A stretch of 36,433 bases of DNA, from contig JAKLDR010000036.1 in assembly GCA_022703445.1 (NCBI GenBank), forward strand, positions 1 through 36,433, written 5' to 3'. Position 1 is the stretch's first letter. The number at the start of each line of letters is the position of its first letter. This document shows, piece after piece, positions 6,685-12,976 of this stretch. The notes beneath the pieces are model-generated. The model searched no databases. It was not told where the DNA came from and saw only the letters and a list, made by a program, of their open reading frames with translations. Both the position numbers and the translations under genes were made by a program. The stretch is from Planctomycetota bacterium (lineage in GTDB: Bacteria; Planctomycetota; SZUA-567; JAKLDR01).

Positions 6685-7254
6685 TCATCGCTCCCACTTG
6701 TCGCAGTACGCGTGGAAGTGCCGGACGAGCTTCTCATACTTGGCTGGTGCCTGTTGTTTCATGGCCATTACCTCAGCCAGCTTGGTCGAAGCATAGACCA
6801 TGATTTCCTTCATCTCGGCTTCAGATATCCTGCCAGCCGCGTGGACGCGCTCAATGGGGCCGTGTCGGCAAGCGTAAATGCAGATCGCATTCGCTTCATC
6901 CCGAAGCGTTAGCTCCTTGCGTGGGACAACGTATTCTACGGGGAGTGAGGCGTCCAGCCCCAGCAATTGCTTGACTCGGCCAGCGCGCTTTCGGATCGTG
7001 CTCATGGTAGCGCCAAATGCCTTCTCAAGCTCGGCGTTCAGTACGTTCGGGACACCCGCGCCAGCTGTGCAACCCACGGCATAGACGATCCCGCCTGCCC
7101 AGCCTCCGACCGCTCCGGGGAAGTCCGTTTTCAGTTTAAGCAGGGATGTCAGCGACAGGCTGACTTTGCCGCACAGGTCGTTATTGGGGAACCTTTCGAA
7201 GAAGCCAAGGCACAGCTTCGCGCAGGCTTCCTCGAATTGACGTTGTTGCTGCAT
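6685..7254 (-). CDS. Hypothetical protein, DUF6398-like C-terminal part
   Basis: A 189-aa protein. The central region ('WAGGIVYAVG...', then '...NAELEKAFGATMSTIRKRAGRVKQLLGL') resembles the cyclin-like or helix-turn-helix part of DUF6398-type proteins, where a short HTH ('FGATMSTIRKRA') may contact DNA. The remainder is helical with several cysteines. ATG 7254 is chosen because AGGAG (7264-7268, complement) stands 9 nt upstream; ATG 7260 would be too close. It is divergent from the seven-gene operon and shares the 7255-7438 intergenic region with it, so it might be co-regulated or act as a regulator. No function can be assigned, and the DUF resemblance is from memory of the family pattern. 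Confidence 0.55.
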   Translation of the reverse strand: MQQQRQFEEACAKLCLGFFERFPNNDLCGKVSLSLTSLLKLKTDFPGAVGGWAGGIVYAVGCTAGAGVPNVLNAELEKAFGATMSTIRKRAGRVKQLLGLDASLPVEYVVPRKELTLRDEANAICIYACRHGPIERVHAAGRISEAEMKEIMVYASTKLAEVMAMKQQAPAKYEKLVRHFHAYCDKWER

Positions 7255-7387
7255 GCCCATGGCTCCTTCCACCTGGCTGAAGCGTAGCCCTGAACCAGGG
7301 GCCAGTCAAGGACAACGCCAACAGCGAAGGGCATCTGCTCCAAGCAGTCCCATCCATAGCTTCCGGGAATTGTCCGAAAGAAAGCTC

Positions 7388-7430
7388 TTGACCTTTGCCC
7401 GCAAGGTGGTAAGATATGCTTACTGGAGGT
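7388..7430 (+). promoter_or_regulatory. Sigma-70-type promoter and ribosome-binding site of the modification operon
   Basis: TTGACC (7388-7393) and TAAGAT (7410-7415) are separated by 16 nt and form a good -35/-10 pair. GGAGG (7425-7429) follows, with about 9 nt to the ATG at 7439. The distance from -10 to ribosome-binding site is very short, so the transcript leader is only a few bases long. Confidence 0.65.
7409..7423. promoter_or_regulatory. Inverted repeat over the -10 box, probable XRE operator
   Basis: GTAAG (7409-7413) and CTTAC (7419-7423) are inverted with a 5-nt spacer and cover the -10 hexamer. A third GTAAG follows at 7429-7433. The second gene of the operon encodes an XRE repressor, so autorepression at this site is the natural reading (inference). 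Confidence 0.5.
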
Positions 7431-7438
7431 AAGGCCGC

Positions 7439-7729
7439 ATGACGAAGGAAGAAATCAAGACAACGGTTGTGCAGGTAATCCGCGGGTACTGCGACGCAGG
7501 GAAGCGCCCAGCCATCTCCGCCCACAGCCGCCCGGTAGTCGACCTCGGGTTGGAATCGCGGGACGGCGTAGATTTTGCCTGCGACATCAGCGCCAGGCTT
7601 GGCGTGCTTGTTCCGTACGAAGTCAATCCGTTCGTGTCGGACGATGGAAAGCGAGCTCGCACGGTGGGCGAGATCGTGAATTTGCTCTGCGGATACGCTC
7701 AGCAGCGAGGAGAGTTGGTCCATGCGTGA
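7439..7729 (+). CDS. Acyl-carrier-protein-like small protein
   Basis: A 96-aa protein with the size and helix pattern of an acyl carrier protein. The stretch 'DLGLESRDGVDFACDI' (residues 35-50) parallels the 'xLGxDSLxxVE' phosphopantetheine-attachment motif of ACPs. Ser40 is the candidate modified serine, and 'RLGVLVP' follows as the usual start of the third helical region. The Leu after the serine is replaced by Arg, so this is a divergent carrier or a structural relative. It is the first gene of the operon, with a strong ribosome-binding site, and overlaps the XRE gene by 8 nt. No ketosynthase or adenylation enzyme is nearby, so fatty-acid or polyketide synthesis is unlikely. It may carry a substrate for the radical SAM enzyme or serve as an adaptor (inference). 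Confidence 0.55.
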   Translation: MTKEEIKTTVVQVIRGYCDAGKRPAISAHSRPVVDLGLESRDGVDFACDISARLGVLVPYEVNPFVSDDGKRARTVGEIVNLLCGYAQQRGELVHA

Positions 7730-8057
7730 TTCTGTGTCCAAGAACGATCTGGCCCAAAGGCTCCGTTTGGCGAGGGAGCAGGCCGGGCTTTCCCAAGGCC
7801 AAGTGGCGACGATCCTCAAGATGCACCGCCCCACGATCTCGGAGATCGAGGCCGGGCGCCGAAAGGTCTCCGCCGAAGAGCTCCCGAAGTTCTCCGATAT
7901 CTACAACGTTAGCGTGGTTTGGCTAACCGGGAGTTCGGCGGACAAGAATGATCCCCGAGTCGAGCTGGCCGCACGGCAACTCGCCAATCTCAAGAAAGCG
8001 GACCTGGATGCGGTCCTCCGGGTTCTCAAGACGCTCAAGCAAAGGGACACATTATGA
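7722..8057 (+). CDS. XRE-family HTH transcriptional regulator
   Basis: A 111-aa protein with a classical Cro/C1-type helix-turn-helix at about residues 9-65: 'LAQRLRLAREQAGLSQGQVATIL' followed by 'HRPTISEIEAGRRKVS'. It continues with the common 'Y.V...WL.G' end. The C-terminal ~45 residues form a helical tail. It is coupled to the ImmA/IrrE peptidase gene by an ATGA overlap, the ImmR-ImmA arrangement in which the peptidase cleaves and inactivates the repressor. An inverted repeat over the promoter at 7409-7423 is its likely operator. The operon would thus be silent until the peptidase is triggered, for example by DNA damage or infection (inference from known ImmR/ImmA and DdrO/IrrE pairs). 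Confidence 0.9.
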   Translation: MRDSVSKNDLAQRLRLAREQAGLSQGQVATILKMHRPTISEIEAGRRKVSAEELPKFSDIYNVSVVWLTGSSADKNDPRVELAARQLANLKKADLDAVLRVLKTLKQRDTL

Positions 8058-8932
8058 GTCTGACTCGACGGCAGGAAAGCGTTGCCGCCATGAGGGCGGC
8101 TCTGGAAACTCGACGCCAACTCGGGATTGAGCGGGCGTCGCCGGTATGCGCGTTCGATATTGTCGAGAAGTGCAAGGTCGAGGTGCATTTTGCCAAGCTC
8201 CCCACCCTGGAGGGGCTCTACGTCAAGGAACCAGGCCCTGTGATCTTCCTATCTTCCCTTCGCCCAACGGTTAGGCAGGCATTCAACTGTGGCCATGAGC
8301 TAGGACACCACGTCTTCGGCCACGGCACTCGGGCCGACGAGTACATTGAGGACTCCCAACGAGGGTGCGCGCAGACTCCGGAAGAGCACATTGCGGACAC
8401 CTTTTCTGCCCATTTGCTCATGCCCAAGCAAGCGGTGGAGGCGACCCTCAAAGACAGGGGCATCACCGCCGCCAAGATCACTCCGCTGCAGGCCTACCGC
8501 GTGGCGAACCAACTCGGGGTTGGTTACTCCACGCTCATCACCCATATCTGCTGGTCGCTGGGGATGATCCCCGCTGATCAGGCGAACGGTCTGCTGAAGA
8601 GCTCTCCCAAGACGCTCCGCGCAGAGGTCCTGAACCAGGACGGGACAGAGCACTTGGTGATTGCCGACACCACCTGGAAGGCGGTGCCCATCGACCTCCA
8701 GGTAGGGCACCACGTCATTCTGCCAGCAGGATGCACCATTCAAGGCTCTCAGCTGCTTGCTGTGACCGAGAACGCCCTGGGCGTCGTTGCGCAAGCCGTG
8801 GCTCCCGGAATGACTCGCGTTGTCTGTGGCGACACGCAATGGGCCGCCTTCGTCCGGGTCTCCCGACGCGAATATGAAGGGCGGTTGATCTATCGCCACC
8901 TGGAGGACCCTGATGTCGACGAACGCGCCTAA
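8054..8932 (+). CDS. ImmA/IrrE family metallopeptidase (XRE-associated)
   Basis: A 292-aa protein with the zinc-peptidase motif HELGH (residues 81-85, 'CGHELGHHVFGHG') and the downstream 'EEHIADTFSAHLLMP' helix that contributes the third ligand in ImmA/IrrE proteins. A helical region follows ('LQAYRVANQLGVGYSTLITHI'), as in IrrE-like proteins. The C-terminal ~100 residues look beta-rich and may be a sensor domain. It is translationally coupled to the XRE gene (ATGA) and overlaps the thymidylate-synthase-like gene by 20 nt. It is the second ImmA-type gene in this island and is distinct in sequence from the one at 2686. The likely substrate is the neighbouring XRE repressor. Confidence 0.88.
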   Translation: MSLTRRQESVAAMRAALETRRQLGIERASPVCAFDIVEKCKVEVHFAKLPTLEGLYVKEPGPVIFLSSLRPTVRQAFNCGHELGHHVFGHGTRADEYIEDSQRGCAQTPEEHIADTFSAHLLMPKQAVEATLKDRGITAAKITPLQAYRVANQLGVGYSTLITHICWSLGMIPADQANGLLKSSPKTLRAEVLNQDGTEHLVIADTTWKAVPIDLQVGHHVILPAGCTIQGSQLLAVTENALGVVAQAVAPGMTRVVCGDTQWAAFVRVSRREYEGRLIYRHLEDPDVDERA

Positions 8933-9755
8933 GATCATCGAAGACGAGAACCTCTCCCATGCTTGGGGACGGGCCTTCCTACGCCTTATGATGCGACCGG
9001 CCAAGAAACACGAACCGCTCGTAATCTCCTTAACTGGCTTCGACGGGGCCGGCCCGATCGAAGCCGAGCCGATTCGCAGCGCACTGGACGAAGCACTCCG
9101 AGGGGTTAGCGGGAAGAAGCTGTTCAGTTGCAGGACGACAGCGTCCCTCATCTTCCCTCACGATTATTGGCGGAGAAGACCATGGCGATCACGACAGGAG
9201 TTCTTCGACAGCTATCTGAACGACATGTACCCGCGCCTGAGGGCACTGGACCTCAGGAACCGGCGGGGCACCTATTTCCAGAGGATGCTCCAATACAGCG
9301 GCCTTGACGGAGACGAAGCGCACACGGTCAATCAACTGGACTTCGTAATCGACCTGTGGCAGAAGGCAAGGGCCAAGAATCGGCGCCCTCGGCATTCAGC
9401 CCTCCAGATTGCTTGCTTCGACCCGGCAAAGGACCATACAGGCAGCGCCCTGGCTGTCTTTCCCTGCTTACAGCAGGTAAGCGCCTGTTTCGGCGAGGAC
9501 TCCGGCGGCTTGGCGATAAGTGGCTACTATCCAAGCGAGTTCATCTTCGACAGGGCTTATGGCAACTACCTGGGCCTCTGTCATCTCGGGATGTTCATGG
9601 CGGCACAAATGCAGGTCAACCTCGTGCGGGTCAACGTGTTTGTTGGTCAGCCAGCCTTGGGGTATACTGGGAAGCGCGCGCTAACTGCCCTACGGCAGAT
9701 CGTCCAGGAGCAACTACGAGCTGCCGGGAAACCCTGTGATGGTGACGATGCCTAG
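8913..9755 (+). CDS. Thymidylate-synthase-like enzyme (candidate dUMP hydroxymethylase)
   Basis: A 280-aa protein whose C-terminal half matches the thymidylate synthase fold: 'FPCLQQVSACF' with the candidate nucleophile C185, and 'FDRAYGNYLGLCHLGMFMA' in place of the nucleotide-binding segment. By eye, N218 aligns with the ThyA Asn that reads uracil (N177 in E. coli), while the position of phosphate-binding R166 is a proline, so nucleotide binding must differ. Relatives in phages (dUMP or dCMP hydroxymethylases) use methylene-tetrahydrofolate without reduction to make 5-hydroxymethyl pyrimidine nucleotides. Next to a 5-hmdU-DNA-kinase-like gene, a 5-hmdU-related product is plausible but inferred. 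The N-terminal half is not recognised. ATG 8913 has GGAGG (8902-8906) at 6 nt. It is not the housekeeping thyA. Confidence 0.72.
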   Translation: MSTNAPKIIEDENLSHAWGRAFLRLMMRPAKKHEPLVISLTGFDGAGPIEAEPIRSALDEALRGVSGKKLFSCRTTASLIFPHDYWRRRPWRSRQEFFDSYLNDMYPRLRALDLRNRRGTYFQRMLQYSGLDGDEAHTVNQLDFVIDLWQKARAKNRRPRHSALQIACFDPAKDHTGSALAVFPCLQQVSACFGEDSGGLAISGYYPSEFIFDRAYGNYLGLCHLGMFMAAQMQVNLVRVNVFVGQPALGYTGKRALTALRQIVQEQLRAAGKPCDGDDA

Positions 9756-9814
9756 CCCGCCGAGGGCAGCCGCGGCTACGCATGGCGGGGTGTTGTTGGG
9801 GGAGGAAGCGTAAG

Positions 9815-10615
9815 ATGGCTTTCTGGTGCCGGGACACGATACGGACCAAACAAGACCAGCATGGCCTGATCACGCCGTTTGACGAGAAGAGATTGACCCA
9901 TAGCGCGTATGAGATGGCCCTTGGCCCGGAAGCCTTCATAACCTCTCAGGAGCACAAGACAAAGATTCCTTTGGCCGAGAAAGAGCAGATCTGCATACCG
10001 TCGGGCCAGTTTGCGCTACTGATTACTGAAGAGCGCGTGTATGTGCCCGAGGACGCCATCGCCTTCATTTCAGTCCGCACAGGGAAGAAGTCCCAGGGCT
10101 TGGTCAATGTCTCGGGGTTCCACGTCGATCCAGGGTTCAAAGGACGGCTTAAGTTCTCCGTCTACAATGCCGGGAGCAAGGACATTTGCCTAGCTCGAGG
10201 TGAGCCCATCTTCATGATCTGGTACAGCGACCTGGATAAGCCAACATCGAAGCCCTATGCGAATCGCGCTGAGTCCGACGGCGTCACATCGGAAGACGTC
10301 AACAAGCTTCTCGGATACGTGTCTTCTCCACCGGAGCTACAGCGCCAACTAAACCAACTTCGATCCGATGTCGCCTCGAAATCCAAGCTCCTGTTCGGCT
10401 TGCACGGCGGCCTCGCGGCGCTTGTGTTGGTTATGTTGTCCGTAATGCTTGGGTCCACTCGGGGGTGCCAACCCGGTGAACAGGTCAACAGCCAGCCGGT
10501 GAAACAGCCAACTCTTGGGGCCCCTGTGCCTGACAATGCCAACCAGCCTGTACCGCCGAAATCGCCGTCAGTGCCTTCGTCCCCCGCGCCAGCGAAAGGA
10601 CCGGGCCAGCTTTGA
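9815..10615 (+). CDS. dCTP-deaminase/dUTPase-fold protein with C-terminal membrane anchor
   Basis: A 266-aa protein. Residues 1-145 follow the Dcd/dUTPase pattern, with 'FHVDPGFKGRLKFSVYNAG' (102-120) matching the family's 'xxDPGWxGxIxLEfxN' core. The catalytic glutamate of dCTP deaminase is replaced by serine (S115), and the 'RSSLAR' motif reads 'RTGKKS' (88-93), so deaminase activity is doubtful. Residues 192-213 form one transmembrane helix, followed by a Pro/Ser-rich tail of about 50 residues. The N-terminal domain is most likely cytoplasmic. The protein may bind a nucleotide product of the operon and signal at, or act on, the membrane (inference). ATG 9815 has GGAGG at 9 nt; an in-frame start at 9782 lacks a site. 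Its stop overlaps the next start (TGATG). Confidence 0.75.
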   Translation: MAFWCRDTIRTKQDQHGLITPFDEKRLTHSAYEMALGPEAFITSQEHKTKIPLAEKEQICIPSGQFALLITEERVYVPEDAIAFISVRTGKKSQGLVNVSGFHVDPGFKGRLKFSVYNAGSKDICLARGEPIFMIWYSDLDKPTSKPYANRAESDGVTSEDVNKLLGYVSSPPELQRQLNQLRSDVASKSKLLFGLHGGLAALVLVMLSVMLGSTRGCQPGEQVNSQPVKQPTLGAPVPDNANQPVPPKSPSVPSSPAPAKGPGQL

Positions 10616-11694
10616 TGCGTACCACAACGCGTGGAACAGGACTTCTCGTCACTCCCCGGCAGCCAAGGGGCGTGACGTCTTCTTTAGAGGTGCGCGAACT
10701 GTTGCCGGCGCGCCCGTCCAAAGTGTTCGACACCTATTGGCGTTTTGCCGTAGAGAGGCAAGAAATCTTCTTCCGCCGATTTCAAGGTACGCCGCCACCC
10801 TGGACCGACGATCCCATCCTACAAACGTACAAGTTCACCAACGCCTACCGCGCCTCGGACAGGGTGAGCCAGTACCTGATAAGGCACGTCATCTATGAGG
10901 GCGATCAGTCGTGCGAGGAGGTATTCTTCAGGATTGTGCTATTCAAGCTGTTTAACAAGATCGAGACGTGGGAGTTGCTGCGTGCCAAGCTCGGATCAAT
11001 AACCCATCGAGAGTATTCTTATGACAGATACGACGCGATTCTGACGAATGCTCTCGAGAAACGCGGGGACGCAATCTATTCGGCCGCCTACATAATGCCT
11101 TCCGGAGGGCAGTACTTTCACGCCAGCAGGAAACACCGCAATCACCTGCGGCTCATAGAGTACATGATGAAGAACGATTTGCCGCAAAAAATCAGTGCCT
11201 GCCCGTCGATGCGTGAGGCGTTCGAGCTTCTTCGCGCGTGTCCCACAATCGGGGATTTCCTGGCATATCAGTTCGTCACCGACGTCAACTACAGCTCGCT
11301 CACGAACTTCAGCGAGATGAGCTTCGTGTCGCCTGGCCCCGGGGCTCGTGACGGGATCCATAAGTGTTTCGCAGCTCTTGGTGGGCTGAACGAGGTGGAG
11401 ATTATCAAGCTGGTCGCTGACGTACAGGAGGCCGAGTTCAAACGACTAGGGCTGACTTTCCGCACATTGTGGGGAAGGCGCTTGCAGCTTATTGACTGCC
11501 AGAACCTGTTCTGTGAGGTGGGCAAGTACACCAGAGTCAGCCATCCAGACATCAAGGGGATCAGTGACCGAATCCGAATCAAGCAGCGGTTTAGCCCCGA
11601 GAGCGCATCGATTGACTATTGGTACCCCCCGAAATGGGATCTCAATGATAAGGTCGCGGCCGAGAAGAAGAACTCCGGGAGGGCCAAGGCATGA
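10615..11694 (+). CDS. 5-hmdU DNA kinase-like (HMUDK / aGPT-Pplase helical family) protein
   Basis: A 359-aa protein with the hallmark segments of the family first called alpha-glutamyl/putrescinyl-thymine pyrophosphorylase and now annotated as 5-hmdU DNA kinase (helical domain). These are 'VFDTYWRFAVERQEIFFRR' then 'PPPWTDDPILQTYKFTNAYR' (residues 37-79), and later 'FLAYQFVTDVNYSSL', 'NFSEMSFVSPGPGA' and 'GIHKCF'. In hypermodifying phages such enzymes phosphorylate 5-hydroxymethyl-dU in DNA so that the base can be decorated further. ATG 10615 shares its A with the stop of the preceding gene, and the 3' end overlaps the radical SAM start (ATGA). Together with the ThyA-like gene it argues for a modified-thymine pathway encoded by the island. 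Whether the substrate is DNA or free nucleotide cannot be told. Confidence 0.8.
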   Translation: MRTTTRGTGLLVTPRQPRGVTSSLEVRELLPARPSKVFDTYWRFAVERQEIFFRRFQGTPPPWTDDPILQTYKFTNAYRASDRVSQYLIRHVIYEGDQSCEEVFFRIVLFKLFNKIETWELLRAKLGSITHREYSYDRYDAILTNALEKRGDAIYSAAYIMPSGGQYFHASRKHRNHLRLIEYMMKNDLPQKISACPSMREAFELLRACPTIGDFLAYQFVTDVNYSSLTNFSEMSFVSPGPGARDGIHKCFAALGGLNEVEIIKLVADVQEAEFKRLGLTFRTLWGRRLQLIDCQNLFCEVGKYTRVSHPDIKGISDRIRIKQRFSPESASIDYWYPPKWDLNDKVAAEKKNSGRAKA

Positions 11695-12752
11695 CGCCAT
11701 CGCGCGCCGCAGGGCAGGCGCCCCCCATGATCGCCATCGCGCCTCCATACCGTCTCAACGAGATCAAGGTTGAGGTCACCCATCGGTGTGCCCTGCAGTG
11801 CATCCACTGCTCCAGCAATGCGTCCGAATCCTGCGCCCGCGAGATGAGCAAAGAGAGCTGCCTTGCCATCGTCCGGGACGCAAGCGTCATGGGCGTCAAG
11901 CAGATTGACTTCTCCGGGGGGGAGCCTCTCCTATGGCAACATCTTGAAGAGGCCATCGCCACGGTGCGCGAGAAGGGGATGCTGGGCCGCGTGTACACGA
12001 CCGGTTGCGCACCGCACGGAGAGGAGAGGCTCCGACGCTTGGTCGCAGTAGGCGCAGATACCCTCATTTTCAGTCTGTTCGGCGCCTCGCTCGGACCGCA
12101 TGAACAGGTAACCACCGTAGACGGCAGCTTCCAACGCACCGTCGCCGCCATCAAGTGCGCAACCGAACTGGGTACCAGAACGGAGATACATTTCGTCCCG
12201 ATGGCAGCCAACTACAAGGAATTGCGCCCTCTTGCTGTCTTGGGGAAAAGCCTGGGAGTTCCTCTCATAAGTGTCCTTCGCTTCGTTCCACAGGGACGCG
12301 GCACGCAAGAGCAACGGAGCGTGCTCAACAAGGAGCACAACCTCGAGCTGAAACAACTCATCCTCCAACTGCGAGACGAGGGGTACGACATTCGCACCGG
12401 ATCGCCATACAACTTCCTGATGGTCAAGGATCAGCCGCGGTGCTTTGCCGGCATCGACAGGTTGTGTGTCGGCCCTGACCTCCGGATATTCCCCTGTGAC
12501 GCCTTCAAACACATCCGGCCTGGCGATATAGGAGTGTCAGCGGAATTCTCGTCCTTGGACAACGCCAGCCTCGCCGACTGCTGGAGCAATTCCCCATATC
12601 TGGCAGCGGTAAGATCATATTTGACCACGCCCTTCGCAGAGCGCTGCAGGACGTGCAAGGCCTTGGCGAAATGCCTATCTGGTTGCGTCGCCCAAAAGTT
12701 CTACGCCTGCGGCACGCTGGCAAAAGTGCCAGACCCAATGTGCCTACTGTAA
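11691..12752 (+). CDS. Radical SAM enzyme with SPASM/Twitch-type C-terminus
   Basis: A 353-aa protein with the radical SAM cluster motif CxxxCxxC (C33, C37, C40 in 'HRCALQCIHC') and the SAM-binding 'DFSGGEPLL' motif. A cysteine-rich C-terminus includes 'CRTCKALAKCLSGC' and a final '...DPMC', typical of SPASM domains that hold auxiliary iron-sulfur clusters. SPASM enzymes mostly modify peptides or carrier-bound substrates, but radical SAM proteins also occur in predicted base-hypermodification clusters. It overlaps the HMUDK-like gene by 4 nt (ATGA) and is the last gene of the operon. No small precursor peptide gene is seen beside it. The substrate is unknown; the acyl-carrier-like protein or a modified nucleotide are candidates. 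The 12753-12976 region after it holds no gene and no clear terminator. Confidence 0.88.
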   Translation: MTPSRAAGQAPPMIAIAPPYRLNEIKVEVTHRCALQCIHCSSNASESCAREMSKESCLAIVRDASVMGVKQIDFSGGEPLLWQHLEEAIATVREKGMLGRVYTTGCAPHGEERLRRLVAVGADTLIFSLFGASLGPHEQVTTVDGSFQRTVAAIKCATELGTRTEIHFVPMAANYKELRPLAVLGKSLGVPLISVLRFVPQGRGTQEQRSVLNKEHNLELKQLILQLRDEGYDIRTGSPYNFLMVKDQPRCFAGIDRLCVGPDLRIFPCDAFKHIRPGDIGVSAEFSSLDNASLADCWSNSPYLAAVRSYLTTPFAERCRTCKALAKCLSGCVAQKFYACGTLAKVPDPMCLL

Positions 12753-12976
12753 CGCCAACTCGAGTCGTATGGATGCGAACGCTCAGGCTCACTTGGGGTT
12801 GGCGGACAAGGTGCGGGGGAGGGAAGAGTTCTTGATGATTCCTAATGAACCAGCCCAGCACCCTTTCTTGCGCCTGCTTTCTTAACGGACTCCTCCCTGC
12901 CCTACACCGACATCGTGCTGCTTAACTACTCCCGCGCACTGCGTAGAATTGTTGTCGCAGAGTCGGAGGCGGTTCC

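Noticed and set aside
6043..7254. The nuclease-like and DUF6398-like genes as a toxin-antitoxin pair
   Set aside because: They are convergent, not co-transcribed, and neither resembles a known toxin or antitoxin family.
8913..9755. Annotation as housekeeping thymidylate synthase (thyA)
   Set aside because: Most ThyA signature residues outside the Cys and Asn are missing, and the gene is embedded in an accessory operon.
9815..10615. Annotation as an ordinary dCTP deaminase (dcd)
   Set aside because: The catalytic glutamate and the RSSLAR motif are not preserved, and a membrane anchor is present; only the fold can be claimed.
11691..12752. Radical SAM enzyme as a RiPP maturase
   Set aside because: No small precursor peptide gene is visible next to it, and the operon partners are nucleotide-type enzymes; the SPASM type alone does not prove a peptide substrate.
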